A stretch of DNA of 64,000 bases, taken from Nakamurella deserti (GTDB lineage: Bacteria > Actinomycetota > Actinomycetes > Mycobacteriales > Nakamurellaceae). The stretch covers positions 1 through 64,000 of the forward strand of contig NZ_QCXS01000002.1 of NCBI RefSeq assembly GCF_003260015.1, in the 5' to 3' direction. This document shows positions 62,543 to 64,000 of the stretch, piece after piece. The translations under genes were made by a program, and so were the position numbers. Under the pieces are notes generated by a model. The model did not search any database, was not told the origin of the DNA, and saw only the letters and a list, made by a program, of their open reading frames with translations. Positions within the stretch are counted from its first letter, which is position 1; the number at the start of each line of letters is the position of its first letter.

Positions 62543-64000
62543 CGGCTGTTCGCGCCGACCAACGTGGTGGTGGCCGCCGTGGTCTCGAGGTTGCCCGCGA
62601 GTTCGGCGAGGGTGCCGGCGGCGGCGGCGATCTGCTGTGCGGTGGCCGACACCTGACGGCTGGCGTCGGTGAGCTGTTCCATCGTCTCGACGACCTGGGC
62701 GTTGGCGGTCCGTTGCTGCTGCGTGGTCAGGCGGACCTGGTTGTTGGCGTCGGAAACCGCGGCCAGCAGGAGCAGGCCCTGCTGCATCTGCTTGGCGCCC
62801 TTCTCCATGGCCATCACGGTCGCGTTCGTCTCGCCCTGGACGGCCGAGATGATGGTGGCGATGTCACCGGCGGAGGTCTTGGAGCGCTCCGCCAGCCGCC
62901 GGACCTCGTCGGCGACGACCGCGAAGCCACGGCCGTTCTCGCCGGCGCGGGCGGCCTCGATGGCGGCGTTGAGCGCGAGCAGGTTGGTCTGGTCGGCGAT
63001 GTCGTTGATCAGCACCCGGAGTGCGTCGATCTCGCTCACCCGGCCGGCCAGCGCCAGCGTGCGCTCGCTCGACGCGGCGATGTCGGCCTCGGCCCGCTCC
63101 AGGTTGTCCCGGGTCTCGGCGGTCTGCCGGGCGACGTCGTCGACGGTGTCGGCGATGGCGGTCGAGGCGCGTGCCAACTCCTCGGTGGTGGCGGTGACCT
63201 CGGTGACGGCCGCACTCTGCTGGGCGGTCGTGGCGGCCAGTTCGTCCGACGAGGCCGACAGTTCCGCCGCGGCGGAGTTGACCTCGACGCCGGCGGTGTT
63301 GACCTGGTGGATGAGGCTCTGGCAGGTCGCAAGCATCGCGTTGAACGCATCGCCCAGGGTGATCAGCTCGTTGGCTCCACGCGGCTCCACCCGTACGTCC
63401 AGGTCGCCACCGGCGGCGGCGTGCGCGGTTTCGGTGAGGCGGCGGATCGGCAGCGTCGTGCGCCAGGCCAGCAGGACCGACACCGCGACCGCGACCACGG
63501 CGGCGATGGAGACCACCAGCACGGCGTTGTCGCGCTCGATGTCGACGGGCGCCAGCACCTCCGCGGCCGCCTCGTGCACGATCACCACCCAGCCGAGGTC
63601 GTCGAGGAGGGCGTAGCCGCTGATGACGTCCGTTCCGCCGGACTCGACGTACCGGGCGTGACCGGGTTCTCCGGTGGCCGACGCCTGTTGCACGGCGGGG
63701 TTGTCGACCGTCGTGCGCAGTGCGCCGGCCGCGAGGAGCGCGCTGCCGTCGGTGATCTCTCCCATCGCGCTGCTGTACACCAGCTGTCGCTGGGCGTCGA
63801 CGGCCAGGATGACCCCGGTGTCCAGCGGCCGGAGCAGCGTGGCCAGTACCGCCGGATCGAGCTGGGCCACCAGCACCGCCGCCGGGCGGCCGTCGGCACC
63901 GAGCACCGGCTGGGCCATCACCCACACGATGCCGCCGTCCCGCACCGCGGGGGACGTCACGACCGGGCTGCCGGCGGCCGCCTGGTCGAACCACGCCTGG
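62539..64000 (-). CDS. Methyl-accepting chemotaxis protein, partial (WspA-like)
   Basis: The 5' end lies beyond the window; about 487 codons are visible. The visible part starts inside a periplasmic Cache-type sensor ([18 protein letters not shown]). A membrane helix (about [20 protein letters not shown]), a HAMP segment ([21 protein letters not shown]) and the cytoplasmic signalling domain follow, with the hairpin tip [20 protein letters not shown] and [13 protein letters not shown]. It is the receptor that feeds the CheW/CheA of this operon. The ligand or surface cue cannot be read from the sequence. Confidence 0.95.
   Translation of the reverse strand, partial: QAWFDQAAAGSPVVTSPAVRDGGIVWVMAQPVLGADGRPAAVLVAQLDPAVLATLLRPLDTGVILAVDAQRQLVYSSAMGEITDGSALLAAGALRTTVDNPAVQQASATGEPGHARYVESGGTDVISGYALLDDLGWVVIVHEAAAEVLAPVDIERDNAVLVVSIAAVVAVAVSVLLAWRTTLPIRRLTETAHAAAGGDLDVRVEPRGANELITLGDAFNAMLATCQSLIHQVNTAGVEVNSAAAELSASSDELAATTAQQSAAVTEVTATTEELARASTAIADTVDDVARQTAETRDNLERAEADIAASSERTLALAGRVSEIDALRVLINDIADQTNLLALNAAIEAARAGENGRGFAVVADEVRRLAERSKTSAGDIATIISAVQGETNATVMAMEKGAKQMQQGLLLLAAVSDANNQVRLTTQQQRTANAQVVETMEQLTDASRQVSATAQQIAAAAGTLAELAGNLETTAATTTLVGANSR

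Overview
The window looks like chromosome of a high-GC actinobacterium. The 23S/5S sequence is actinobacterial, GTG starts and 4-base ATGA/GTGA overlaps are very common, and the conserved genes follow the order of the Mycobacterium tuberculosis Rv1691-Rv1713 block. A Nakamurella-, Geodermatophilus- or Frankia-like lineage is plausible, but that is inference only.

Layout. (1) 1-377: end of an rRNA operon (23S 3' end, 5S, strong terminator). (2) 378-1265: gene-free DNA with two short tandem repeats. (3) 1266-9058: a TPR protein with a huge Arg/Asp/Gly/Tyr repeat region, a HAD phosphatase, a small conserved-type ORF, tlyA, nadK and recN. (4) 9403-15142: an accessory module with an ECF sigma factor, a small partner protein, a TPR-CHAT (caspase-like) protein and, convergent to it, an intracellular subtilase. 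(5) 15298-21051: steA, steB/mctB, pyrG, a Nudix hydrolase and xerD. (6) 21324-32352: a ten-gene, tightly coupled cassette encoding the complete ADP-heptose pathway, with a carbamoyltransferase, two GT9 heptosyltransferase-like enzymes, other glycosyltransferases, a UDP-glucuronate-decarboxylase-like epimerase and an SDR. It sits between xerD and parA. (7) 32368-34567: a serine hydrolase and a VOC protein divergent from an HxlR regulator. (8) 34719-41368: parA (with a His-rich N-terminus), scpA, scpB, rluB, cmk, a PlsC-like acyltransferase and der.

(9) 41438-49262 (minus strand): a complete high-affinity potassium operon, small membrane ORF-kdpF-A-B-C-D-E. Upstream are two identical 20-bp elements that look like KdpE sites. 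(10) 49394-54337: a DUF2231 membrane protein, a FetB-like permease, tRNA-Pro(GGG), a membrane GAF-GGDEF cyclase, an aldo-keto reductase and a TetR-like regulator. (11) 54596-56293: two tandem paralogous secreted proteins, each made of five ~45-residue W-x3-G-x-P-x-P repeats, followed by an array of four hairpin repeats. (12) 56488-64000 (minus strand): a chemosensory operon whose gene set (MCP, CheW, CheA-REC, CheB, CheR-TPR, CheW, REC-GGDEF) matches all seven components of the Wsp surface-sensing c-di-GMP pathway of Pseudomonas. The MCP runs off the window end.

How the genes work together. The backbone supports nucleotide and NAD metabolism, DNA repair, chromosome segregation (ParA, ScpAB, XerD) and ribosome maturation (TlyA, RluB, Der). 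The most distinctive parts are the heptose/carbamoyl glycan cassette, the sigma-CHAT-subtilase module, the repeat-secreted pair and the Wsp-like pathway. Two GGDEF proteins with intact active and inhibitory sites indicate c-di-GMP signalling. No CRISPR array, insertion sequence or prophage was seen.
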